Positions 1 through 6,680 of a stretch of 7,550 bases of DNA are shown piece by piece. Position numbers and translations under genes: made by a program. Positions within the stretch are counted from its first letter, which is position 1. Every line of letters starts with the position of its first letter. Under the pieces are notes generated by a model. That model made no database searches. It was not told the DNA's origin and saw only the letters and a program-made list of their open reading frames with translations. This DNA is from JAPOKJ01 sp043767985 (GTDB lineage Bacteria; Pseudomonadota; Gammaproteobacteria; Burkholderiales; Burkholderiaceae_E), in assembly GCA_043767985.1 (NCBI GenBank), contig JAYVKZ010000234.1, forward strand, positions 1 through 7,550. The letters are read 5' to 3'.

Positions 1-115
1 CGATCTTGGGCGCACGCGAATGATCCAGCGCCATCATGATGCAGCGCTGTGCTTCTTTCGCCAAGTCCGCTTCGTGGGCGGTACCCACTGACGCTAATAG
101 ACTCTCATCTGTCAT
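1..115 (-). CDS. N-terminal fragment of a small protein, possibly an excisionase/HTH-type antitoxin
   Basis: A minus-strand frame starts with ATG at 115-113 and stays open to the window edge, giving 38 codons that begin MTDESLLASVGTAHEADLAK and end near SRAPKI. A good Shine-Dalgarno stretch (GGGGGA on the minus strand, about 118-125) stands directly before the ATG, which supports the start. The acidic, Ala/Glu/Leu-rich helix followed by a Ser-Arg-Ala-Pro turn resembles the N-termini of antitoxins that carry an excisionase-type helix-turn-helix further on, but the diagnostic HTH would lie outside the window. The family name is therefore a guess by resemblance; that a gene starts here is better supported. 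It is transcribed away from the broken gene at 452, so the two probably share the intergenic control region. Confidence 0.5.
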   Translation of the reverse strand, partial: MTDESLLASVGTAHEADLAKEAQRCIMMALDHSRAPKI

Positions 116-173
116 AAATCCCCCAAATGCCCGCTGCTAAAGTGATACCACCTTAGGATATATCTTACATCAA

Positions 174-212
174 CATTCGAAGCAAACGAAGCGAACGGCC
201 CATTCGAAACAA
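174..212. repeat. Two direct repeats CATTCGAARCAA, 27 bases apart
   Basis: CATTCGAAGCAA (174-185) and CATTCGAAACAA (201-212) match at 11 of 12 bases, each around a TTCGAA palindrome. They lie 60-100 bases upstream of the minus-strand gene at 1-115. A partial third echo, CGAAACAAT, occurs at 265-273. The position fits a regulator binding site, perhaps for the autoregulated product of that gene, but function is inferred only. Confidence 0.35.
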
Positions 213-337
213 TAAAAAATAAGCGTAAATTTGATCGACCATTTGTCGGATGGATTAGTAAAACCGAAACAATCGGCCGTTTCCAGTACCTTTTCGACAC
301 TCCCCGGGCGCAAGGATATGAAAAGATTGAGTAATGG

Positions 338-366
338 GGATCACAGTAGAGAACAATCACTGATCC
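338..366. repeat. Inverted repeat GGATCA-N17-TGATCC
   Basis: Six-base perfect arms (338-343 and 361-366) are separated by 17 bases in the intergenic region, upstream of the candidate promoter at 404-434. It could be an operator, but arms this short can arise by chance. Confidence 0.2.
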
Positions 367-403
367 ACTGCGAAACACAGAATTATCCGTGAATTTAGAA
401 CCG

Positions 404-434
404 TTGGCGGTCTAGCAGTGCCGCATGCTATAAA
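404..434 (+). promoter_or_regulatory. Candidate extended -10 promoter for the rightward genes
   Basis: TATAAA at 429-434 is preceded by TGC, giving an extended -10 element. A partial -35, TTGGCG, lies at 404-409 with a long 19-base spacer. The predicted transcript would begin around 440, just before the GTG at 452 that opens the broken reading frame, leaving almost no leader. It is the best sigma70-like match between the two divergent genes and would serve the operon that ends with the helicase. Confidence 0.35.
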
Positions 435-451
435 TTCTGCCACGACTCTAA

Positions 452-1240
452 GTGAGAACACCGTTTCTCCCTATAGTCTTAAACGCTTTTACTCTCAATG
501 ATATGAAACGTGTCGCTCGCGCCCTTGGTGGCTTCCTCCCATTTACATCGCTTTCGCGCCACAAGCAGCGTGATGCCTTTATCAAACTTCGAGGTCGGAT
601 CCATCGCAACAAGGGTAAGTACGGGTCGACCTTCACAAGCCATCTTGTTCTCAATGAGCCTGGGCGGCAGGCCGTTTTCAACGATTGGTTTCACTTCTAT
701 TTTCTCGGGCTGGATGGCCACACGATTTAGAATACCTACCTCTATACGGCCGGGCATGCGTATTGGGACAAGATCTCATCACTTGCCCACGACGAAGCGG
801 ATCGATTAAGTCCGAGGGATCACAAGATCGCATGGAACATCAAAGATTGGTTGACTCCAGTGTATGACTCAGCGGGACGCAATATCCACTCCGTGATGCG
901 CGAGTCCAAACCTGTCGCCGCATTAGGTGGCCTCACTCGCCGGGAGTTCCTAGACGACTGCGCGGCTAGGCTGATCAAGGAAGACACTGGTTCAACAGTG
1001 CAGGTCTTTGAGGAGTTCTAAATTCAACGCAACTACGAGTACGGGGTTGGGATTCAGGCGATGATGGACGTACCCGAGATCAACCGCGAAGCCATCGAAT
1101 CCATGATCGCCAAGTTTCGGGCGATGGGTGAGCGGTCTTGGAAAAGCGATGTCCCTGTTTCCCGTGATCGGCTCCCAAGGGATACTCAGCTAAATCTTGC
1201 AAGGTCTGATGGTTCTCTTTTAGCCCAGTTACACCCCTAA
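452..1240 (+). pseudogene. Broken 263-codon gene of unknown function (two in-frame stops)
   Basis: One frame runs from GTG 452 (or ATG 503) to TAA 1238-1240 and is interrupted only by TAG at 728-730 and TAA at 1019-1021; no frameshift is needed. The three segments all read like normal protein: an N-terminal basic part (MKRVARALGGFLPF, RHKQRDAFIKLRGRIHRNKG), an aromatic-rich stretch (NDWFHFYFLGLDGHTI, stop, NTYLYTAGHAYWDKI), and an acidic/helical part (TRREFLDDCAARLIKED; MMDVPEINREAIESMIAKF). TAG 728 is one base from Trp (TGG) and TAA 1019 one base from Glu (GAA) or Lys (AAA), so two point mutations explain it. I do not recognise the family. It stands 24 bases before the next gene, on the same strand, and was probably the first gene of the same operon. 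No Shine-Dalgarno is seen before GTG 452. Readthrough of both stops is unlikely because the codons differ. Confidence 0.6.
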
Positions 1241-1264
1241 ATCTGTTCTATAAGCGAGGTATAC

Positions 1265-1795
1265 GTGAGTCCCGAAGAGTTCTCAAAACTAGTCGTGAAC
1301 CTGCCCCAAGCGGAAACGCTCGATCTCTATCGTCTTGAGTATGTCGTCCGCGCACTTTATAGCGAACCCAAGCGCACGATGGCCGCTCGCGCCAGAATTA
1401 ATCTAGGCATGACGGTTGAATACTTCGATAGTCGCGACGGCGGTTTTCATCGTGGTCGGATCACCCGAGCGCAAGACACTGGCGTCACCATCGATGACAC
1501 GGATCGTAAGCTCAGGATGACTGGCATACCTTATGCCGCTCTGAATCTTAGCGGCGCCTCTTTTTATGTAGGGCCGGATGCGCCGATTGAGCAACCCCGC
1601 CCGCCACCAACACCGCCCGAGAAACGCGCGATGTTTAAAATCGGTGATCGCGTCTCATTCATGGACCGCGATTTCCGGCTGTTAGTTGGCACAGTCGTAC
1701 GGGTCAACTCCAAGAGCATCAGTGTCGATGCCAATAACGTCCCTGGCCATTGGCGAGTCTCCCCCTCACTCTTGACGCACATGATCGAGGCATAA
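1265..1795 (+). CDS. Hypothetical 176-residue protein with two SH3/KOW-like segments, partner of the helicase
   Basis: The start is GTG at 1265 with GAGGT at 1256-1260 as ribosome binding site. The N-terminus (residues 1-45) is helical (PEEFSKLVVNLPQAETLDLYRLEYVVRALY). Two segments of about 48 residues then resemble each other: residues 47-94 (LGMTVEYFDSRDGGFHRGRI, later DDTDRKLRM) and 125-172 (IGDRVSFMDRDFRLLVGTVV, later DANNVPGHWRV). Both have the pattern G-x-x-V, G-x-[IV]-x-R, D, R, typical of small beta-barrels such as SH3, KOW or Tudor folds that bind nucleic acid or protein. A proline-rich linker (about 107-119, QPRPPPTPPEK) joins them. There are no membrane segments or catalytic motifs. 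The stop lies 8 bases before the helicase ATG, so the two are almost surely co-transcribed and translationally linked. I know no named family; a nucleic-acid-binding accessory role is inference. Confidence 0.8.
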   Translation: MSPEEFSKLVVNLPQAETLDLYRLEYVVRALYSEPKRTMAARARINLGMTVEYFDSRDGGFHRGRITRAQDTGVTIDDTDRKLRMTGIPYAALNLSGASFYVGPDAPIEQPRPPPTPPEKRAMFKIGDRVSFMDRDFRLLVGTVVRVNSKSISVDANNVPGHWRVSPSLLTHMIEA

Positions 1796-1803
1796 TCTCA
1801 GGG

Positions 1804-4179
1804 ATGAGTCGCTCTGACAATGAGATCGAATCCCTTCGTGCTGAGACCATTCGGCTTAAGGCGCTTCTGTCGAAACATGGCATCGACTGGCAACTCCTCG
1901 CGGTAGCGCCGTCGGCACTGGTGCCCATGGTGCCCGCACCAGTGCCCCATCGGCAACTCAGCACCGACGAAAAGATTGCCCTCTTTAGGCGACTGTTCCA
2001 AGGACGAAGCGATACTTTTCCGGTACGCTGGGTGAGTAAAAAATCGGGCCAATCGGGTTACGGCCCGGCCTGCGCCAATGAATGGGTACCCGGAGTTTGT
2101 GAGAAACCCCGCATCAAATGTTCGGACTGCAATCAACGTGCACTCATTGCCTTGTCCGACACGACTATTTTTGAGCATCTCACCGGTAAAAAGACTGCTG
2201 GCGTTTATCCCCTGCTTTTGGATGATCATTGTCACTTTCTCGCAGTGGATTTTGATGGCGAAGAATGGCGCGATGACGTCTCGGCCTTTGTTCACTCATG
2301 TGACAGCCTTGGCGTGCCCGCGTCCACTGAGATCTCTCGCTCCGGCGATGGCGCCCACGTTTGGATCTTCTTCGGCCACAAGGTGTCGGCCACCGAGGCT
2401 CGACGGCTCGGCACTGCGCTGATCAGCCATACCTGCGCCCGGACACGCCAACTTAAACTTGGTTCCTATGATCGCCTGTTTCCCAACCAAGACGTAATGC
2501 CCAAAGGTGGGTTCGGCAATCTCATCGCGCTTCCCCTTCAGAAGGAGCCCCGCGAGCGACAGCGCACTGTCTTTGTTAATCGCACCTGGACGCCCTACCC
2601 TGATCAATGGGCCTATTTGTCCTCGATTGAAACCATGGCGCCGCGCGATATTGAGCCTACGATTCTACGTGCGACCGGTGGGGTACACCCGCTGGATGTG
2701 ACCTTCATCGAAGAAGAGGATTTGAAGGAACCGTGGAAGCGGCAGCTTCATTACAAGGATCGATTGTCGGGCACGATGCCCGTGACATTGAGCCTTGTGG
2801 TCTCGAACCTGATCTATATCGAAAAGACCGCCCTCCCCCAGTCTTTGGCGAATCGATTAATTCGACTCGCCGCTTTTCAGAACCCGGCGTTCTACAAGGC
2901 GCAAGCCATGCGCCTGAGCGTCTGGGATAAGGCGCGCGTCATTGGTTGCGCTGAAAACTATCCGAACCATATTGCCTTGCCCCGAGGTTGCATTGAAGCC
3001 GTCCGAATCTTGTTGACGGACAACGGGATTAGGTTCGAGCTCAAAGATGAAACGGTTCGGGGACAAGTGTTTGAGGAAAGCTTTAAGGGGCAACTTCGGA
3101 TCGACCAAGAGGCGGCGGTCACCGCGATGCTCGGCTTCGATACCGGCGTACTTTGTGCGCCGACGGCCTTTGGTAAGACGGTGGTTGCGGCCGCGATGAT
3201 TGCCAGGCGCGGTGTAAACACGCTGATACTTGTCCATCGCACAGAGTTACTTCGGCAATGGCAGGAACGGCTAAAAGTCTTCCTTGGCGTGGGCAAAGAG
3301 GTGGTTGGGACCATTGGCGGCGGCAAATCTAAGCGCACGGGCATGATTGATATTGCGGTCATGCAATCGTTATCGCGCGAAGACGAAATAGACCCTCTCG
3401 TGGAAGAGTATGGCCAGGTCATCGTTGATGAGTGCCATCACATCGGTGCGAGCTCCTTCGAAGAAATCCTCAAAAGCGTCAAGGCAACCTTTGTGCTTGG
3501 ACTGACGGCCACACCTTTTCGGCGCGACGGTTTGCAGCCCATCATCTTCATGCAGTGTGGGCCGATCCGCCATAAGGCTTTGAACCCGGCAGGCGCACCG
3601 CAAGATCTCCTTATCGTGCCACGGTTTCGGGCTCAGCCGATCGCTCTAGCTACCGACGGGGGGATTCAAGATATCTTTAGGATGCTGGCGAGTGACCAAG
3701 CTCGAACAGACGAAATTACGGCCGACATTGTGGCGGCGTTTGATGAAGGCAGGAAGGTCTTGGTTCTCACGGAGCGTACCGAGCATCTTGAGGCCCTTCA
3801 AGCGTCTTTGATTCTGCAAGGCAATATTCCTTTTGTCCTCCATGGTCGGATGTCCAAGAAACTGCGCATCAATTTATTGGCAGAGCTGGAGGCTCTCGCA
3901 CCTGATGCGCCACGAATACTCCTTTCGACAGGCAAACTTGTTGGCGAAGGCTTTGATCATCCACCGCTCGACACACTGGTGCTTGCGATGCCAGTGTCGT
4001 GGAAAGGAACGCTTCAACAATATGCGGGGCGCCTTCATCGAGAGCACGCCAATAAATCCGATGTCAGAATCATCGATATAGTCGATATGGGCCACCCGAT
4101 GTTGCAACGCATGTGGGCTAAGCGCCAGGTGGGCTATCGGGCGATGGGGTATCGCTTGGAAGGGTCAAGCTTAATTTGA
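1804..4179 (+). CDS. TOTE-type conflict system protein: AEP-like primase domain fused to SF2 DEAD/DEAH helicase
   Basis: The 791-residue product starts at ATG 1804, 8 bases after the previous stop, with AGGG close before it; an in-frame ATG at 1750 lies inside the upstream gene and is less likely. Residues 1-30 form a short coiled coil (IESLRAETIRLKALLSKHGIDW). Residues 57-275 match the archaeo-eukaryotic primase domain of TOTE conflict systems: Cys at 90, 99, 106 and 109 (a likely zinc knuckle), FLAVDFDGEEW with Asp149 and Asp151, RSGDGAHVWIFF with His185, then DRLFPNQD and GFGNLIALPLQ. Residues 430-770 are an SF2 helicase: RIDQEAAV, Walker A APTAFGKT (452-459), Walker B DECHH (542-546), LTATP (567-571), GKLVGEGFDHP and the arginine-finger motif QYAGRLHREH (739-748). 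All motifs look intact, so both activities are plausible. The family is linked to mobile-element and phage conflict by genomic association; nucleotide-driven unwinding or priming on invading DNA is inferred. No nuclease domain is seen here. Confidence 0.87.
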   Translation: MSRSDNEIESLRAETIRLKALLSKHGIDWQLLAVAPSALVPMVPAPVPHRQLSTDEKIALFRRLFQGRSDTFPVRWVSKKSGQSGYGPACANEWVPGVCEKPRIKCSDCNQRALIALSDTTIFEHLTGKKTAGVYPLLLDDHCHFLAVDFDGEEWRDDVSAFVHSCDSLGVPASTEISRSGDGAHVWIFFGHKVSATEARRLGTALISHTCARTRQLKLGSYDRLFPNQDVMPKGGFGNLIALPLQKEPRERQRTVFVNRTWTPYPDQWAYLSSIETMAPRDIEPTILRATGGVHPLDVTFIEEEDLKEPWKRQLHYKDRLSGTMPVTLSLVVSNLIYIEKTALPQSLANRLIRLAAFQNPAFYKAQAMRLSVWDKARVIGCAENYPNHIALPRGCIEAVRILLTDNGIRFELKDETVRGQVFEESFKGQLRIDQEAAVTAMLGFDTGVLCAPTAFGKTVVAAAMIARRGVNTLILVHRTELLRQWQERLKVFLGVGKEVVGTIGGGKSKRTGMIDIAVMQSLSREDEIDPLVEEYGQVIVDECHHIGASSFEEILKSVKATFVLGLTATPFRRDGLQPIIFMQCGPIRHKALNPAGAPQDLLIVPRFRAQPIALATDGGIQDIFRMLASDQARTDEITADIVAAFDEGRKVLVLTERTEHLEALQASLILQGNIPFVLHGRMSKKLRINLLAELEALAPDAPRILLSTGKLVGEGFDHPPLDTLVLAMPVSWKGTLQQYAGRLHREHANKSDVRIIDIVDMGHPMLQRMWAKRQVGYRAMGYRLEGSSLI

Positions 4180-4562
4180 GGCACAGATGAGTTCTTGTAG
4201 CGTCTTATCGGAAGGTCTCACAAAACTTTTTCGACGCCTCACAACATCGCGCTCACTTTAGGTTTTTGCAGCAAAACTTGCAACGGGTAAGACCGCCTTA
4301 AATCCCATGCTTCGGTATAGCGCCCGCGCCGCATTTGGAACTTAGCCTCAGATTTCGTTTGAGCAATCGCGGCGGCATATTTGCCGGACTCAACACTATC
4401 GCCACATTGCGTTTGATCACCCCTAGATGGGATCGTTGTATGAAAAAAAGACTTCAAAGCACCTTGGTATAAGCTATCCGAAACGGGCGCGGCTTAGTGG
4501 AGCTTTCGTCCAGCGGCGCGTCTGAATTCCCGTTAAGTAAGCCAAGCTCTTTCGAGCGGGCA

Positions 4563-4615
4563 CTTTGAGAGATCTAGAACCCCCATCCCCACTGGGAAGC
4601 CGAAAATTCTCAAAG
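4563..4615. repeat. Inverted repeat CTTTGAGA ... TCTCAAAG
   Basis: Perfect 8-base arms at 4563-4570 and 4608-4615 enclose 37 bases that include a C-run (CCCCCATCCCCACTGGG). It lies between the convergent genes, beyond the rep stop. It could be a termination structure or a trace of a mobile-element end; no function is shown. Confidence 0.35.
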
Positions 4616-4629
4616 CACCCTCTCAAGAA

Positions 4630-4646
4630 CGAACCTTTGAGGTTCG
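4630..4646 (-). terminator. Weak candidate terminator hairpin for rep
   Basis: CGAACC-TTTGA-GGTTCG forms a perfect 6-base-pair stem with a 5-base loop, about 100 bases past the rep stop. Read on the minus strand it is followed by TTCTTG rather than a clean T-tract, so it would be a poor intrinsic terminator. Confidence 0.3.
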
Positions 4647-4742
4647 CGAAAAGCGCCAGCGGCTAAGCGCGGTTTAAACTGCGTTTACGACGGCGAGCCC
4701 ACAATACGAGTCCAAATGAGCTTTTAGCCGATGGGTTATCGC

Positions 4743-6131
4743 CTAACGCAGTCCTGTTTCGGCGGGTGAAACCATTTCCAGCAAATCATCGGCTGAGGGC
4801 TCACCCCACCTCTGCCCCCAGGTGCGGGTCGCATACCAATCCACGAAGCTGGAGCGAATCATTGGGTTTTGCAATCGTTTGGCTGCCCACTGCGCCTTGA
4901 TGACACGCGCCATGCCGGGCACAACGGTGTCGCCAAATTCAGCTAACAATGCTTCACGCTCGGCCTCGGAGATCTCCTTGAAAAGGACTTGAATCTCGGC
5001 ACGACGTGAGGCTCTGAACTGCTCGACCAGGGCTGCCCGGCTCAGGTGTTGAGAAAGACTCGGGACCGTTGAGATCGGCAGCGCCTCCACTTCACCAGTC
5101 GTTTGTTGGTTACTCAGTACTGTCTTAAGATAATTCGTAGGGTTTCGCACTTCGGCTTGGCGCGAATCTTTTTTTCGGCTACTTAATGCCTTGAGACTGG
5201 ATTCAACGCGAGCGGTCCCGTGCTCCGCGATCAGAACTTGTACATCCTCTTGTGCAACACCTTGTTTCAAAGCCATGCCCAGTGCCGGCAAGTGCTCTGG
5301 CCCAGCCTTGAACGGAATGGTTGGTTGAGTTCTCCGTGTGACCGAAAACTGCAAGTCCATCACCGAGCGTCCCTGGCGGTGCTCGATTAACTCGACATGC
5401 AGATCCGTGATCGCATTGACCTCGGCCACCGCTCCTTTCAGGACGTCACGCTTAAAGTACTTGTATTGCGCGTAGGTATCCACTTGATCGGCAGGTGTTC
5501 CGGTTAGTACTGGGCGCCACCAGGTCCAGTGCTGCCTCGCGGTCATCCCACCCGGGTTATTGATGTAGCGCATGCAAATTTCATACAAGGCCAGGCCTGA
5601 AACAGAGCGCATGGCGGCTTGGTGCAATAAGGATATTCGAGCATAGCGGTTAGGAGCCATGATTTCATTGCGTACGCTCGGTGAATAGGACCATCGTACA
5701 AAATTCTCGCCACCTTGCATCGTGATCGAGGCCTCGGCAAGCAAGGTCGACAGTTTCCACCCTGCCCCCTCCCCTTTTGTTGGTGATTGCCAGTCAACCA
5801 AGGTCGTAATCAGTTGCGACACATGCTCCTTCAAAATAGCCGTATCGTTTGAATTGAAATTGGCCTGCCTTGCCAACTCTCGTAACGGCATGACATAGGT
5901 TTCATGTTCAGCGCCCTGGCTTTGGGCGACATACATCAAAACGTTGTAAATCTTACGAGCCAGAACAGTGAGCCGCTCCCGCTTCGGAACGATCGCCAAA
6001 GTCTCTACGGGCTTATTGAGCAATTTGCCCCCGGCCTTCAGCGGCCGCGCCAAACCCTGAGAAAGTAACTTCTCGAGGTCTGGTTCTGACAGTTTCGGCT
6101 CGCTTTCGCGTTGATCCATGGAGATGTGCAT
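4743..6131 (-). CDS. rep: Plasmid replication initiator protein, Rep_3 (RepB-like) family
   Basis: The 462-residue protein carries the Rep_3 pattern of two winged-helix domains. WH1 spans about residues 50-165 (ERLTVLARKIYNVLMYVAQS, then LRELARQANF, and VRWSYSPSVRNEI). WH2 spans about 170-265 (RSVSGLALYEICMRYINNPG, W-T-W-W-R-P-V-L-T-G, then YAQYKYFKRDVLKGAVAEVN, ITDLHVELIEHRQGR, LQFSV). Rep_3 initiators bind iterons as monomers to open the origin and inverted operators as dimers to repress themselves; both kinds of site lie directly upstream. Residues 270-462 form an Ala/Glu/Arg-rich C-terminal extension beyond the core found in small RepE-like proteins. The start is ATG 6131 or ATG 6119 (MDQRESEPKL); neither has a clear Shine-Dalgarno, and the operator arm at 6135-6141 sits right against the first ATG, so repressor binding would block the start region. 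It is divergent from parA. Confidence 0.9.
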   Translation of the reverse strand: MHISMDQRESEPKLSEPDLEKLLSQGLARPLKAGGKLLNKPVETLAIVPKRERLTVLARKIYNVLMYVAQSQGAEHETYVMPLRELARQANFNSNDTAILKEHVSQLITTLVDWQSPTKGEGAGWKLSTLLAEASITMQGGENFVRWSYSPSVRNEIMAPNRYARISLLHQAAMRSVSGLALYEICMRYINNPGGMTARQHWTWWRPVLTGTPADQVDTYAQYKYFKRDVLKGAVAEVNAITDLHVELIEHRQGRSVMDLQFSVTRRTQPTIPFKAGPEHLPALGMALKQGVAQEDVQVLIAEHGTARVESSLKALSSRKKDSRQAEVRNPTNYLKTVLSNQQTTGEVEALPISTVPSLSQHLSRAALVEQFRASRRAEIQVLFKEISEAEREALLAEFGDTVVPGMARVIKAQWAAKRLQNPMIRSSFVDWYATRTWGQRWGEPSADDLLEMVSPAETGLR

Positions 6132-6134
6132 TAA

Positions 6135-6223
6135 GGTGACAATTATCTGCCGCTAATATATCACCAGTTATTCGGGGACGACCGGATATTGTGGTGACAA
6201 ACAAACTACCGGAAAGTATCACC
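6135..6223. promoter_or_regulatory. Duplicate inverted-repeat operators upstream of rep
   Basis: GGTGACA at 6135-6141 faces TATCACC at 6159-6165, and GGTGACA at 6193-6199 faces TATCACC at 6217-6223. Both pairs have exactly 17 bases between arms and the pairs are 58 bases apart, while the bases between the arms differ. The arms contain TCACC, the same core as the iterons. This is the layout expected for Rep dimer binding and rep autorepression. AT-rich -10-like stretches (TATATT at 6155-6160 and GATAAT at 6142-6147 on the minus strand) lie inside the left operator. Confidence 0.7.
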
Positions 6224-6234
6224 TCATGCATGGC

Positions 6235-6257
6235 CTTCCCGTTTGCTCTCACCTATA
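6235..6257 (+). repeat. Distal iteron A
   Basis: It contains CCCGTTTGCTCTCACCT and matches iteron C (6475-6497) at 21 of 23 bases. It is the closest full iteron to rep, 12 bases right of the second operator. Confidence 0.75.
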
Positions 6258-6320
6258 GGATGAATCAAGTCGCTCTTTAGGCTACACCAATCCGTGCGAA
6301 ACCTAAACAATCATCTAATC

Positions 6321-6340
6321 CTAATGGCCTAAGCCATTAG
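6321..6340. repeat. Perfect palindromic hairpin in the origin
   Basis: CTAATGGC (6321-6328) and GCCATTAG (6333-6340) form an 8-base-pair stem around the 4-base loop CTAA. No T-tract follows on either strand, so it is not an intrinsic terminator. It lies between distal iterons A and B and could be a protein site or a single-strand structure. Confidence 0.5.
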
Positions 6341-6408
6341 ACCAGTCAAAACGTGGCATACGTCTACCCTTTTCGGTCGTAAATTGCTTGTCTTGCGCGA
6401 AAAGTAGC

Positions 6409-6429
6409 TCCTGTTTTGTCTCACCTGAA
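6409..6429 (+). repeat. Distal iteron B
   Basis: It contains TTGTCTCACCTGAA, closely matching tandem iteron H (CTGTCTCACCTAAA). The CTCAC core starts at 6420, 68 bases before that of iteron C. Confidence 0.65.
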
Positions 6430-6474
6430 CTGTCCCCACCGTCGAGTCTTTGACGGCAGTACAGGGTTTTGATA

Positions 6475-6497
6475 CTTCCCGTTTTCTCTCACCTTTA
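6475..6497 (+). repeat. Distal iteron C
   Basis: It contains CCCGTTTTCTCTCACCT, is nearly identical to iteron A, and lies exactly 240 bases from it, core to core. The core at 6488 is 90 bases before the first tandem iteron. Confidence 0.75.
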
Positions 6498-6536
6498 AAA
6501 TTTTGGGTTACAGGAGCTTGGTGGCAAGACCGTTCG

Positions 6537-6557
6537 CTGAGGAGTTTGATCCTGGCT
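6537..6557 (+). other. Short match to the conserved 5' end of 16S rRNA
   Basis: GAGTTTGATCCTGGCT (6542-6557) is identical to the universally conserved 5' segment of bacterial 16S rRNA. The match extends left as CTGA (6537-6540) with a single mismatch at 6541 (G for A), then stops after 6557. No other rRNA sequence follows. It is not an rRNA gene; it is a fragment or a coincidence placed 10 bases before the tandem iterons. Confidence 0.6.
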
Positions 6558-6566
6558 AACAACATT

Positions 6567-6676
6567 CACCGTACGCACTCACCCATTGTCCCGTACCAGC
6601 TCACCCTGGTTCCTGACTACGCTCACTCGTGCGCCCGTTGATGCTCACCTCAATACCCGCTCTGTCTCACCTAAAA
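6567..6676 (+). repeat. Five tandem iterons, 22-base period
   Basis: The core CTCAC begins at 6578, 6600, 6622, 6644 and 6666, an exact 22-base step, so all copies face the same side of the helix. Most units also carry CCCGT, CCGT or TCCTG about 10 bases before the core and C or CT after it. Copies are imperfect (CTCACCC, CTCACTC, CTCACCT), and the last (TGTCTCACCTAAA) adjoins the AT-rich stretch. Such arrays are Rep monomer sites that start replication and set copy number by handcuffing. Confidence 0.85.
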
Positions 6677-6680
6677 CACC

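Larger units (their letters stand above)
4180..4742. other. Intergenic stretch without a convincing gene
   Basis: About 560 bases separate the ends of the convergent helicase and rep genes. Every open frame here is short. A 24-codon frame at 4187-4261 has a fair ribosome site (TTGAGGCACAG) but no recognisable product, and a 72-codon minus-strand frame at 4239-4457 uses a TTG start. The right half contains inverted repeats listed separately. It may be a remnant of lost genes plus the transcription end for rep. Confidence 0.5.

Noticed and set aside
112..378. An 88-codon minus-strand frame over the left intergenic region
   Set aside because: It crosses the start of the better-supported edge gene in another frame, covers the repeats and AT-rich control region, and its residues (Ser/Tyr/Cys-rich) do not look like a protein.
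4187..4261. A 24-codon frame (MSSCSVLSEGLTKLFRRLTT...) with a fair ribosome site after the helicase
   Set aside because: Too short and unrecognised; reading past its stop gives another short open run, which may be a gene remnant, but nothing supports translation.
4239..4457. A 72-codon minus-strand frame
   Set aside because: It needs a TTG start, has no recognisable domain, and lies in a gap with no other sign of coding.
6013..6252. A 79-codon minus-strand frame overlapping the rep start
   Set aside because: It runs through the operators and the rep N-terminus in another frame; a shadow of the real gene and its control region.
6537..6557. A 16S rRNA gene start
   Set aside because: Similarity ends after about 21 bases and the following sequence is iterons, so no rRNA gene is present.
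6450..6641. A 63-codon frame across the iterons
   Set aside because: Its residues follow the repeat DNA (iteron-coded), and the region is a replication origin.
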